Shown: piece by piece, positions 45,207 through 53,124 of the stretch | How positions within the stretch are numbered: the stretch's first letter is position 1 | Layout: each line of letters begins with the position of its first letter | NCBI GenBank assembly: GCA_017428525.1 | Contig: JAFRQQ010000034.1 | Span: forward strand, 1-64,000 | DNA length: 64,000 nt | From: Clostridia bacterium | Lineage (GTDB): Bacteria > Bacillota > Clostridia > Oscillospirales > Acutalibacteraceae | Direction: 5' to 3' | The notes under the pieces: model-generated | What the model was told of the DNA's origin: nothing | Seen by the model: only the letters and a program-made list of their open reading frames with translations | Database searches by the model: none | Translations under genes and position numbers: made by a program

Positions 45207-46148
45207 ATGCAGCTGCTGGAAACCAAAAAAGAGGGCTATATCGGTCAGGCGGATCCGTTCATTCTGAAAACGGGCGGCCGCTATTATATTTACACCACCG
45301 GTGAGGACGGCGTGTATGCCTATGTCTCCGACGCGCTGCTGACCGGCTGGCAGTTTGCCGGGCGGGTATTCACCGTGCCGGGCATGCAGGATTTCTGGGC
45401 GCCGAGCGTGATCGAGCTCGACGGCGTCTTTTATCTCTATTGCTCTTTTGAATTTTACGGCGATACGCCGGATCAGGGCGGTCACCGCCAGACGATGCAT
45501 GTGGCCGAGAGCCGCTCGCCGCTCGGGCCGTTTGAAAAGCCGACGCAGCTGCTGCATCCCTTTTCCATCGACTCCCATGTGATCAAAAATGAGAGCGGGC
45601 TGTTCCTCTTTTATTCGACCAACACGTTTGAGGGCGAGCGCGTGGGCACTTATATCTGCGTGGACCGTCTGCTCGACCCGCGCACGGCAGCCGGGCATCC
45701 CGTGCCGAAGATCCTGCCGTCGCTGGATGAAGAGATCTACCGGCGCGACCGCTACAAACAGGGGCAGCACTGGCACACCGTCGAGGGCGCGTTTTATTTC
45801 CGCGAGGGCGACTGGCAGTATCTGATGTACAGCGGCTCCTGCTACGAAAATGAGCATTATTTTGTCGGCTACGCCCGCGCAAAAACGGACGAAACGGATC
45901 TGACGAAGGTCCGCTTTGAGAAATATCCCGACCCGCACACCTATGCGCCGGTGCTGCGCAGCAACGCCTGGGAGGAGGGCACGGGCCACCACTCCATGAT
46001 CAAGGAGGACGGGCAGTGGTACGCGATCTATCACGCCCGCAACGTAGAGGCGGACGGTCTCCCCGGCGACCGGCGCAACGCGCGCATCTGCAAGCTGCGC
46101 GTGGAGGACGGCGTGATCACCGCAGAGCGCCATCCATTCACACTTTGA
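45207..46148 (+). CDS. GH43-family five-bladed beta-propeller glycosidase
   Basis: 313 residues, intracellular (no signal peptide). GH43 features are the N-terminal catalytic-base Asp in GQADPFILK, the FWAPSVIELDGVFYLYCSF blade, the pKa-modulating Asp region FSIDSHVIK and the acid Glu in HTVEGAFYF near residue 195. A late GTGHHSM supplies the active-site His. Members cut alpha-L-arabinofuranosides or beta-xylosides from oligosaccharides; the exact linkage is unknown. It is the first gene after a good promoter, with lipase, GH3 and an NlpA-like lipoprotein behind it. Confidence 0.88.
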   Translation: MQLLETKKEGYIGQADPFILKTGGRYYIYTTGEDGVYAYVSDALLTGWQFAGRVFTVPGMQDFWAPSVIELDGVFYLYCSFEFYGDTPDQGGHRQTMHVAESRSPLGPFEKPTQLLHPFSIDSHVIKNESGLFLFYSTNTFEGERVGTYICVDRLLDPRTAAGHPVPKILPSLDEEIYRRDRYKQGQHWHTVEGAFYFREGDWQYLMYSGSCYENEHYFVGYARAKTDETDLTKVRFEKYPDPHTYAPVLRSNAWEEGTGHHSMIKEDGQWYAIYHARNVEADGLPGDRRNARICKLRVEDGVITAERHPFTL

Positions 46149-46178
46149 ATTCAATTTTCTTGAGATGAGGTTGGAACC

Positions 46179-47366
46179 ATGGCATTGATTCAGGAAAATG
46201 CGAAAAACAAATTCCCGTTCGTGTTTGTCCACGGTATGTTCGGCTGGGGCGCCAACGAAGGCATCGACAATCTGATTCCATATTGGGGCGCCTCCACGGG
46301 CAATCTGGTCGAATACCTGACGGATGAGGATTACGACTGCTACGCCGCGTCGGTCGGCCCGCTCTCGAGCGCCTGGGATCAGGCCTGCGAGCTCTATGCG
46401 CAGCTGACGGGCACGCAGGTGGATTACGGCGCCTATCACAGCGCCGTCTTCGGCTGCAACCGCTACGGCCGCTATTACGCCAAGCCGCTCTTTGACGGCT
46501 GGGGCAAGCCCGACGGGGTAAAGAAGATCCACATCATCGGCCACAGCTTCGGCGGTCAGGCCGCGCGCATGCTGACCTATCTGCTGACCTACGGCAGTCA
46601 GCAGGAGCGCGAATTCAGCGCGGAGCATTCGCCGCTGTTTGACGGCGGCCACGAGGATATGATCGCCTCCTGCACCGCGATCTGCACGCCGCTCAACGGT
46701 TCCACGATGTTCAACGCGGTGGAGAAAAAGGGCCTGATGCGTCCTGCCAAGGGCTTTGTGAGCACCTGGGCCGCCACCTTCGGCCGCTCCTTGCTCAACG
46801 GCAAGCTGGTGGATTTCCATCTGGAATCCTTCGGCCTGTCCGCCACGCCCGGCGAATCCGCCACGCAGAAATACCTGCAGGCCATCCGCCGCTTCTGCAA
46901 CACGACCAACAGCGTGGACGGCGATCTGAGCATCGCGGGCAGCAAGCGGATCAACGATATGATCGAAATCAGCCCGCACGTCTATTATTTCTCCTATGCG
47001 TATGACTGCACCGGAGAAAAGAAGGGCAAGCTTGCGCCGACGACCGTGGACTTCGCGCTGCTCTCCGTGTTTTCCCGCTGGATGATCGATCTGGGCGATT
47101 ATTTTGACAAGCCCTCCGGCATGTATATTGACGATACCTGGCTGCCGAACGACGGACTTGTCAATGTGGTGTCCGCGCTGCATCCGTTCGACGAGCCCTT
47201 CAAGGACTACGATCCGGAAGCCGTCGAGCAGGGCAAGTGGAATGTCATGCCGATCTATCCCGGCGACCACGGCACGCCGATCGGCCTGTTTTCCGACAAG
47301 GTCAAGACGCATTCCTTCTATAACAATCTCGGCGATCTGCTGATTTCCATCGAGTCAAAATCCTGA
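46179..47366 (+). CDS. Family I.5-like lipase / alpha-beta hydrolase
   Basis: 395 residues resembling the staphylococcal and Geobacillus lipases. Visible are the oxyanion region FVFVHGMFGW, catalytic Ser in IIGHSFGGQAAR near 125, STMFNAVE, catalytic Asp in WLPNDGLVN near 327, and His in PGDHGTPIG near 367. It also has the family's LSSAWDQACELYAQLTGTQVDYG segment. Unlike those secreted lipases it has no signal peptide, so it may act in the cytoplasm or leave by another route. It lies 30 bases after GH43. Confidence 0.88.
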   Translation: MALIQENAKNKFPFVFVHGMFGWGANEGIDNLIPYWGASTGNLVEYLTDEDYDCYAASVGPLSSAWDQACELYAQLTGTQVDYGAYHSAVFGCNRYGRYYAKPLFDGWGKPDGVKKIHIIGHSFGGQAARMLTYLLTYGSQQEREFSAEHSPLFDGGHEDMIASCTAICTPLNGSTMFNAVEKKGLMRPAKGFVSTWAATFGRSLLNGKLVDFHLESFGLSATPGESATQKYLQAIRRFCNTTNSVDGDLSIAGSKRINDMIEISPHVYYFSYAYDCTGEKKGKLAPTTVDFALLSVFSRWMIDLGDYFDKPSGMYIDDTWLPNDGLVNVVSALHPFDEPFKDYDPEAVEQGKWNVMPIYPGDHGTPIGLFSDKVKTHSFYNNLGDLLISIESKS

Positions 47367-47390
47367 TAACAGCAACCAATCACTGCAACC

Positions 47391-47439
47391 GAACGCCGTT
47401 CGTGACAGACGAAACCGATTTCTTTCACGAATGGCGTTC
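47391..47439 (+). repeat. Long inverted repeat upstream of the GH3 gene
   Basis: GAACGCCGTTCGTGA and TCACGAATGGCGTTC form a 15-base inverted repeat with one G-T position and a 19-base loop. There is no T run after it, so it is not a classical terminator. It starts 24 bases after the lipase stop and ends 23 bases before the GH3 start, next to its GGAGGG site. Possible roles: an mRNA stability hairpin, a Rho- or protein-dependent attenuator, or an operator. Confidence 0.75.
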
Positions 47440-47462
47440 TCTCTGCCACGGAGGGTGGTTTT

Positions 47463-49901
47463 ATGAATCCGTTCAAAAAAGCGGCAAATAAAGTGATCGG
47501 CAAGGTCGTCAACGCCGTCACGAATTCCGTCTCGCAGGTGTCTGCCGGGGGCGAAAGCGCGGCCTTCGAGCCGAGTGACTCCATGAAAGCGCTCTGCCGC
47601 ACGGCCGGTGCGGAGGGCGTCGTTCTGCTGAAAAACGAAAAGGACACTCTGCCCCTCACGCCCGACCGCCGGGTTTCGGTCTTCGGCCGCGTGCAGCGGG
47701 ATTATTTCTATGTCGGCTACGGCTCCGGCGGCGACGTGAACGCGCCTTACAAGGTGTCGCCGCTGACCGCGATGCGCGCCTGCCCGGGCATCACGCTCAA
47801 TGAATCGCTCGCGGCGGTTTACGAAGCCTGGTGCGAAAAGCATCCGGTTGACGACGGCTATTGGGGTCACTGGCCGATGTGCTATGAGGAGATGCCGCTG
47901 ACCCGCGCGCAGGCGCAGGCGGCTGCCGACGTGTCCGACACGGCGCTGGTCTTCATCGGCCGGGCGGCGGGGGAGGACCGCGAAAACAAGCTCACGAAAG
48001 GCAGCTACTACCTCACCGACGCCGAAACGCGCATGCTTGACGCGGTCACCGCGGAATTCGACCGCGTGGCCGTGCTGCTCGATTGCGGCAGCATCATGGA
48101 TATGGCGCAGCTCGCGGCCTACGGCGACAAAATCACGGCGATCCTTTATGTCTGGCAGAGCGGCATGGAGAGCGGCAACGCAATTTGCGACGTGCTCACC
48201 GGCGCCGTTTCCCCCTGCGGCAAGCTGACCGATACGATCGGGCGCGACTATGCGGACTGGCTGAGCAGCCGGAACTTCGGCGGCAAAAAGTTCAACGTCT
48301 ACGCCGAGGATATCTATGTTGGTTATCGCGGCTTTGAAACCTTCGCTCCGGAGCGGGTGCTCTATCCCTTCGGATTCGGCCTGAGCTACACGACCTTTGA
48401 CGTGCGCGCGCAGGCCTGTCTGGTGGTGAATGATACGGCGGCGCTTTCCGTGCGCGTGGAGAATACGGGCAAAACCCCGGGCAAGGAGGTCGCGCAGGTG
48501 TATTTCAGCGCGCCGAACGGCCGGCTGGGGAAGCCCGCGCGCGTGCTCTGCGCCTTCCGCAAAACGCGGCTGCTCTTCCCGGGCGAGGCTGAGGAGCTGA
48601 CCTTCTCCGTGCCGCTGGCGGATCTGGCCTCCTATGACGACGAAACGACCTTTTCCTGGCTGCTCGAAGCCGGGCATTACGATTTTTATGTCGGCACGGA
48701 CGTGCGCTCCGCGGTGTGCTGCGGCGGCTTCGACCTGCCGGCCGAGCGCGTCACGGCGCGCCTGCAGCAGACCGCCGCGCCGACGGCTCCCTTTCTGCGG
48801 CTCAAGCGCGGTGCGGACGGCAGTGCGCAATATGTCCCCGTGCCGCTCGCGCAATATGATCTGCGCGCGATCATCCGTGCGCAGCTGCCCGCGGCAACGC
48901 CCGCCGTCGGCAGCGATCACACGCTCACGGATGTGAAAAACGGTCTGCTGACCGTCGAGCAGCTGGCGGCTGAGCTGACGGACGACGAGCTGGAGGCGAT
49001 CAGCCGGGGCGATTATATCATGAACAGTCCGCTCGGGCCGACCGGCAACGCCGGCGCCTTCGGCGGCGTGCTCGATTCCCTGCGCCGCCGCGGGATCCCG
49101 CCGGTCATCACCACCGACGGACCCTCCGGCATCCGCCTGCGCGCCGCCTCCTCGCTCCTGCCCGTCGGCACGGGGCTGGCCTGCACCTGGGATCCGGCGC
49201 TGGCGGAGGCGCTGTATGCCGAGGTCGGGCGGGAGATGCTTGCGCGCGGCTCGGATGTGCTGCTCGCGCCCGGCATGAATCTGCATCGCAATCCGCTCTG
49301 CGGGCGGAATTTCGAATATTTCTCCGAGGACCCGCTGCTCACCGGCTGCATGGCGGCCGGCGTGGTGCGCGGCCTGCAGCGCACGGGCGTTTCCGCCTGC
49401 GTGAAGCATTTTGCCTGCAACAACCAGGAGGTCAATCGGACGCACAATGATTCCCGCGTGAGCGAACGCGCCCTGCGGGAGCTGTATCTCAAGGGCTTTG
49501 AGATCTGCGTCAAAACGGCGGCGCCGCAGAATCTGATGACCTCCTACAACCTGATCAACGGCGTCTGGGGGCATTATCATTATGAGCTCTGCACCCGGAT
49601 TCTGCGCGGCGAGTGGGGCTATCGGGGCAATATCATGACCGACTGGTGGATGCGTTCGTCCGCGTCGCCGGAATTCCCCGCCCTGCGCGATCAGGCCTAT
49701 CGCGTGCGCGCGGGCGTGAATGTGCTCATGCCCGGCGGCGGCCGCATGGGCAGACGCAGGCCGGACGGCACGCTTCTGCAGACGCGCGGCATGCCGGACG
49801 GCATCACGCGCGGGGAACTCGAGCAGAACGCCGCGCAGGTGCTGCGCTTCGCCATGCAAAGCAGCGCATTCAAAAAACAGCAAAAGGAGGCGGCGGAATG
49901 A
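47463..49901 (+). CDS. GH3-family beta-glycosidase with inverted domain order
   Basis: 812 residues. The usual GH3 C-terminal alpha/beta-sandwich comes first (about 45-295; EGVVLLKNEKDTLPL, YVWQSGMESGNAICDVLTG). A fibronectin-III-like domain follows (about 325-430). The N-terminal-type TIM barrel comes last (about 510-800), carrying ITTDGPSGIRL, RNFEYFSEDP, CVKHFACNNQE and the nucleophile Asp727 in NIMTDWWM. This permuted order is known for some GH3 enzymes. It probably removes terminal beta-glucose or beta-xylose units; no signal peptide, so the substrate is imported. It overlaps the next gene by 4 bases. Confidence 0.9.
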   Translation: MNPFKKAANKVIGKVVNAVTNSVSQVSAGGESAAFEPSDSMKALCRTAGAEGVVLLKNEKDTLPLTPDRRVSVFGRVQRDYFYVGYGSGGDVNAPYKVSPLTAMRACPGITLNESLAAVYEAWCEKHPVDDGYWGHWPMCYEEMPLTRAQAQAAADVSDTALVFIGRAAGEDRENKLTKGSYYLTDAETRMLDAVTAEFDRVAVLLDCGSIMDMAQLAAYGDKITAILYVWQSGMESGNAICDVLTGAVSPCGKLTDTIGRDYADWLSSRNFGGKKFNVYAEDIYVGYRGFETFAPERVLYPFGFGLSYTTFDVRAQACLVVNDTAALSVRVENTGKTPGKEVAQVYFSAPNGRLGKPARVLCAFRKTRLLFPGEAEELTFSVPLADLASYDDETTFSWLLEAGHYDFYVGTDVRSAVCCGGFDLPAERVTARLQQTAAPTAPFLRLKRGADGSAQYVPVPLAQYDLRAIIRAQLPAATPAVGSDHTLTDVKNGLLTVEQLAAELTDDELEAISRGDYIMNSPLGPTGNAGAFGGVLDSLRRRGIPPVITTDGPSGIRLRAASSLLPVGTGLACTWDPALAEALYAEVGREMLARGSDVLLAPGMNLHRNPLCGRNFEYFSEDPLLTGCMAAGVVRGLQRTGVSACVKHFACNNQEVNRTHNDSRVSERALRELYLKGFEICVKTAAPQNLMTSYNLINGVWGHYHYELCTRILRGEWGYRGNIMTDWWMRSSASPEFPALRDQAYRVRAGVNVLMPGGGRMGRRRPDGTLLQTRGMPDGITRGELEQNAAQVLRFAMQSSAFKKQQKEAAE

Positions 49902-50749
49902 AAAAAGCGCTCTGTATTCTGCTGACCGTCGCGCTTTGCCTGCTGCTCCTGCTGCCGGGCTGCGGCAAGCAGGAAACGAAAACGATCCTGATTCCCGCGG
50001 AGGCGGTCTCGCAGGCGCGCGCCCTGTTTCTTCTGCAGGAGGCGGGCGTCATTACGCTTCGGGACGGCGCCGCGCTGCAGGCGACGACGGAGGATATCGA
50101 CGGCAATCCCTACGGCGTGACCGTGCAGGCGGTCCCGTCGGAGAAGTTCGGCAAGCTGCTGCCGGAGGCGGCGCTCGCGGTGATGGGGCCGGAAACAGCC
50201 TATGCCGTCGGGCTCGATCCGCGGCAGGTTTTGCAGTCCGAAACCGGCTACAAGGCCTATCCCTGCGTCATTGCCATGCGGGGGGAGGACGCGACGCGTG
50301 ACGTCGGCCGCGCACTCGCCGCGGCGGCGCAGTCGGACGTGGTCGCCGAGCAGATCAAATACACCTTCGGCACGCTGATGGAATCGGCGACGGAATCCCC
50401 GGGCAGCGGCACGGATCCGAATGTGGATTATGCGGATCTGCTCAATCTGCGCCTGACCGTCGCCGCCTATGAAACGCCGCAGGCTGAGATCCTGCAGGTG
50501 ATCGGCGACGTGCTGCGCGCGCAGGATATTCAGCTGGAGGTCAAGCTCTACACCGATCCTGCGCAGGCGAACGCCGACCTGATCGCCGAGCGCGTGGACG
50601 CGGTCTATATGCAGGATGCCAAGCAGCTCGAGGCCTACAACATCGCGCACGGCGCGACGCTCCTGCCGGTGGCCGCGGTGCATGCCGCGCCGCTCTCGCT
50701 CTATGCCGGCACGGCGGTGTCCGTCGATGCGCTCGCAGAAGCGGAATAA
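49898..50749 (+). CDS. NlpA/MetQ-family substrate-binding lipoprotein, apparently circularly permuted
   Basis: 283 residues. Lipoprotein signal peptide with lipobox LLPGC near residue 21. Residues about 25-160 match the C-terminal half of MetQ-type proteins (ARALFLLQEAGVITLRDG, AVMGPETAYAVGLDP, CVIAMRGED, then AAQSDVVAEQI). Residues about 176-280 match the N-terminal half (LRLTVAAYETPQAEIL, KLYTDPAQANADLI, AVYMQDAKQLEAYN, LLPVAAVHAAPLSLYAG). So both lobes are present but in swapped order. The family binds methionine or other amino acids for an ABC importer; no metN or metI is near. It could instead be the remnant of a tandem duplication. Start coupled to GH3 (ATGA). Confidence 0.8.
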   Translation: MKKALCILLTVALCLLLLLPGCGKQETKTILIPAEAVSQARALFLLQEAGVITLRDGAALQATTEDIDGNPYGVTVQAVPSEKFGKLLPEAALAVMGPETAYAVGLDPRQVLQSETGYKAYPCVIAMRGEDATRDVGRALAAAAQSDVVAEQIKYTFGTLMESATESPGSGTDPNVDYADLLNLRLTVAAYETPQAEILQVIGDVLRAQDIQLEVKLYTDPAQANADLIAERVDAVYMQDAKQLEAYNIAHGATLLPVAAVHAAPLSLYAGTAVSVDALAEAE

Positions 50750-50763
50750 TTGAAAAGCAAAAC

Positions 50764-50800
50764 CGGCCCCGTGCGGCGAAAAGCGCCGCGCGGGGCCGAT
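50764..50800. terminator. Bidirectional intrinsic terminator
   Basis: GGCCCCGTGCGGCG pairs with CGCCGCGCGGGGCC (one mismatch) around a short A-rich loop. It lies between the convergent lipoprotein and GtrA genes. Confidence 0.75.
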
Positions 50801-50814
50801 GTGCGTTTATCGTT

Positions 50815-51360
50815 TTATTTGTTGCGGAAGATCAGGAGCTTGCTGAAGACGTAATTCAGGATCACGACGATGATCTGCACGATGACCTTCGCAAGGAAGA
50901 CGTTCATGCCCAGCACCGTCACGGTCACAAACATGAACAGCAGCTCCACAAGCAGGGAAAACAGGCGCGCGCCGATAAAGCCGACGAATTCCTTGCCGGC
51001 CACGGCGGGCTGCCAGCTTTTGGATTCAAAGACGATCAGCTTGTTGGTCACAAAGGCGAAAATCACCGCGACCGTCCAGGCGATGACCGTCGCGTCCAGA
51101 TAGTCCGTGCCCTTGCCCAGCAGCGCGAGCGCCTTCTCAAAGCCTGCGGAATCCAGCAGGGAATTGAGCACGCCCTCCCAGCCGATGGCGATAAAGATTT
51201 TTTTGGTGATATAAAACGTGATCAGATTGACCGCCGTGGTCAGCACGCCGAAGATCAGATAGGTGATGATCTCCCGCGTCACGAAGCGGTCGATCAGGCG
51301 GCCGGGCGCCGAATCCTCTTTGAAAATCCGGAACAGAACGGCCCTGAGCTTTTCCGTCAT
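50815..51360 (-). CDS. GtrA-family membrane protein
   Basis: 181 residues with four predicted membrane helices. The first helix region has the family signature EIITYLIFGVLTTAVNLITF, and a later one has FVTNKLIVFESKSW (GtrA: F-x-x-N-x-x-F-x-F). The C-terminus ends in NYVFSKLLIFRNK. GtrA-like proteins are thought to flip undecaprenyl-phosphate sugars or otherwise support cell-surface glycosylation. An insertion after helix 2 (about 60-90) is longer than usual. No glycosyltransferase is adjacent. Confidence 0.88.
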   Translation of the reverse strand: MTEKLRAVLFRIFKEDSAPGRLIDRFVTREIITYLIFGVLTTAVNLITFYITKKIFIAIGWEGVLNSLLDSAGFEKALALLGKGTDYLDATVIAWTVAVIFAFVTNKLIVFESKSWQPAVAGKEFVGFIGARLFSLLVELLFMFVTVTVLGMNVFLAKVIVQIIVVILNYVFSKLLIFRNK

Positions 51361-51437
51361 GATGCTTCTCCGTTTCGATTAATCTTGCCGCAATAAAAAT
51401 ATTTTAGTACAATCCGCATGGAAAGTCAAGAAATGGC

Positions 51438-51465
51438 TTGCAATTTTAATAACTTATGGTAAAAT
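51438..51465 (+). promoter_or_regulatory. Candidate promoter of the acetyltransferase-mrp-serS unit
   Basis: TTGCAA, 16-base spacer, TAAAAT, 31 bases upstream of the start. Confidence 0.55.
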
Positions 51466-51495
51466 AATAAAAATAGGGAAGAGGGAGGAACCGCC

Positions 51496-52263
51496 ATGCA
51501 GCAGGACCGGGTGCATTTTATGGATGAAGTGCGCGGCTTTGCCGTGTTCTGTATGGTGTTTTATCACGCGTTCTTCTTCCTGGGCGAGATCGCGGACATC
51601 CGGTTCTTCCGGCAGGCCTTCGATTTCTTCACGCCGCTCGAGCCGCTGTTCGCGGGCGCGTTCATCTTTATTTCCGGCATTTCGAGCCGCCTGTCCAAGA
51701 GCAATCTGCGGCGCGGCCTCCGCCTTGCGGCGATTGCCGCCGCCCTCACGCTCGTCACGGCGTTCCTGCTGCCGGCGATCGGCTTTGCGGATTGCGAGAT
51801 CTGGTTCGGCATTCTGCATTTCCTGGCCTGCGCGATCCTGCTGTTTGCGCTGCTGCAGCCGGCGCTCGACCGCATTTCACCCTTCGCGGGCGTGCTGGGC
51901 TGCGCGGTGCTCTATCCCTTCTTTGCCGGCATCCCCGAGCGGGTGCTGCGCTACGGCGAGCTGATCGTGCTGCGCCTGCCCGACGCGCTCTACCGCACGA
52001 ACTGGCTTGTGCCGCTGGGTTTTTACAACAGCATGTTCGCCTCGGCGGATTATTTTCCGCTGCTGCCGGACATTTTCATCTTCCTCGCCGGCGCGTTCTG
52101 CGGCGCCGTCTGCCTGCAGCGCGGATTCCCGGCGTGGAGCTACCCGCAGCGGGTGAAGTTTTTCGGCTTTCTCGGCCGGCACGCGCTGCCGATTTATCTG
52201 ATCCATCTGCCTGCGGTCGCGGGGATTTCCGCCGCCGTGCAGGCGATTATGACTATCAAATGA
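51496..52263 (+). CDS. Heparan-alpha-glucosaminide N-acetyltransferase-like membrane protein (DUF1624 type)
   Basis: 255 residues with about seven membrane segments. The N-terminus VHFMDEVRGFAVFCMVFYHAFFF fits the family's D-x-x-R-G start and membrane-embedded His. FIFISGISSRLSKSN and ILHFLACAILLFALL follow, and the end has LPIYLIHLPAV. Family members are thought to use acetyl-CoA to acetylate sugars across the membrane, but most bacterial copies are uncharacterised. It lies 15 bases before the Mrp ATPase gene. Confidence 0.8.
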   Translation: MQQDRVHFMDEVRGFAVFCMVFYHAFFFLGEIADIRFFRQAFDFFTPLEPLFAGAFIFISGISSRLSKSNLRRGLRLAAIAAALTLVTAFLLPAIGFADCEIWFGILHFLACAILLFALLQPALDRISPFAGVLGCAVLYPFFAGIPERVLRYGELIVLRLPDALYRTNWLVPLGFYNSMFASADYFPLLPDIFIFLAGAFCGAVCLQRGFPAWSYPQRVKFFGFLGRHALPIYLIHLPAVAGISAAVQAIMTIK

Positions 52264-52278
52264 TTGGAGATTATTATC

Positions 52279-53100
52279 ATGAGTGAAGCATGCAACGGCA
52301 ACTGTGCAAGCTGCCAGAGCGGCTGCGACCAGAAGCCGCAGGATCTGCATATTCCCGGCAACGCCTTCAGCAGCGTCAAGAAAGTGATCGGCGTTGTCAG
52401 CGGCAAGGGCGGCGTGGGCAAATCCCTCGTCACCGCCATGCTCGCGAGCGCCATGCAGGCGCGCGGGCATGCCTGCGCCGTGCTCGACGCCGACGTCACC
52501 GGCCCGTCCGTGCCGAAATCCTTCGGCATTCACGCGCACGCAAAGGCGGATGAAACCGGCATTCTGCCCGAGGTTTCAAAAACCGGCGTGAAAATCATGT
52601 CCATCAACCTCCTGCTCGAGAGCGAGGAGGCGCCCGTCGTCTGGCGCGGTCCCGTCATTTCCGGCGTGATCCAGCAGTTCTGGAAGGATGTCGCCTGGGG
52701 CGATGTGGACTATATGTTCGTCGATATGCCGCCCGGCACCGGCGACGTGTCGCTCACGGTGTTTCAGAATCTGCCCGTGGACGGCATTCTCATTGTCACC
52801 ACGCCGCAGGATCTCGTGACGATGATCGTCAAGAAAGCCATCAACATGGCAAAGCTGATGGATATCCCCGTGCTCGGCCTGATCGAGAATATGAGCTACG
52901 TCGTCTGCCCCGACTGCGGCAAGCAGATCAACGTCTTCGGCGAAAGCAAGCTCGATGAGATCGCCGCCGCGCTGGAGATCCCGGTGCTCGCCCGCCTGCC
53001 GCTCGATCCGAAAAACGCCGCGCTGGTGGATCAGGGCGCCGTGGAGCTGTGCGACGACAAGGCGCTGCAGGGCGCGATCGACGCGGTTGCCGCGCTGTAA
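52279..53100 (+). CDS. Mrp/NBP35-type Fe-S cluster carrier ATPase
   Basis: 273 residues. The N-terminal Cys motif CNGNCASCQSGC matches the NBP35 ferredoxin-like cluster site. The deviant Walker A is SGKGGVGKS near 37, with DADVTGPSVPK and the Mrp signature DYMFVDMPPGTGDVSLT. The C-terminal bridging-cluster cysteines are in CPDCGK near 210. Such P-loop ATPases assemble and transfer [4Fe-4S] clusters, which would suit the many Fe-S proteins here. The chosen ATG has a better ribosome-site spacing than the ATG at 52264. Confidence 0.93.
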   Translation: MSEACNGNCASCQSGCDQKPQDLHIPGNAFSSVKKVIGVVSGKGGVGKSLVTAMLASAMQARGHACAVLDADVTGPSVPKSFGIHAHAKADETGILPEVSKTGVKIMSINLLLESEEAPVVWRGPVISGVIQQFWKDVAWGDVDYMFVDMPPGTGDVSLTVFQNLPVDGILIVTTPQDLVTMIVKKAINMAKLMDIPVLGLIENMSYVVCPDCGKQINVFGESKLDEIAAALEIPVLARLPLDPKNAALVDQGAVELCDDKALQGAIDAVAAL

Positions 53101-53124
53101 CTGAAAGAGAAAGGATGACTGCAA

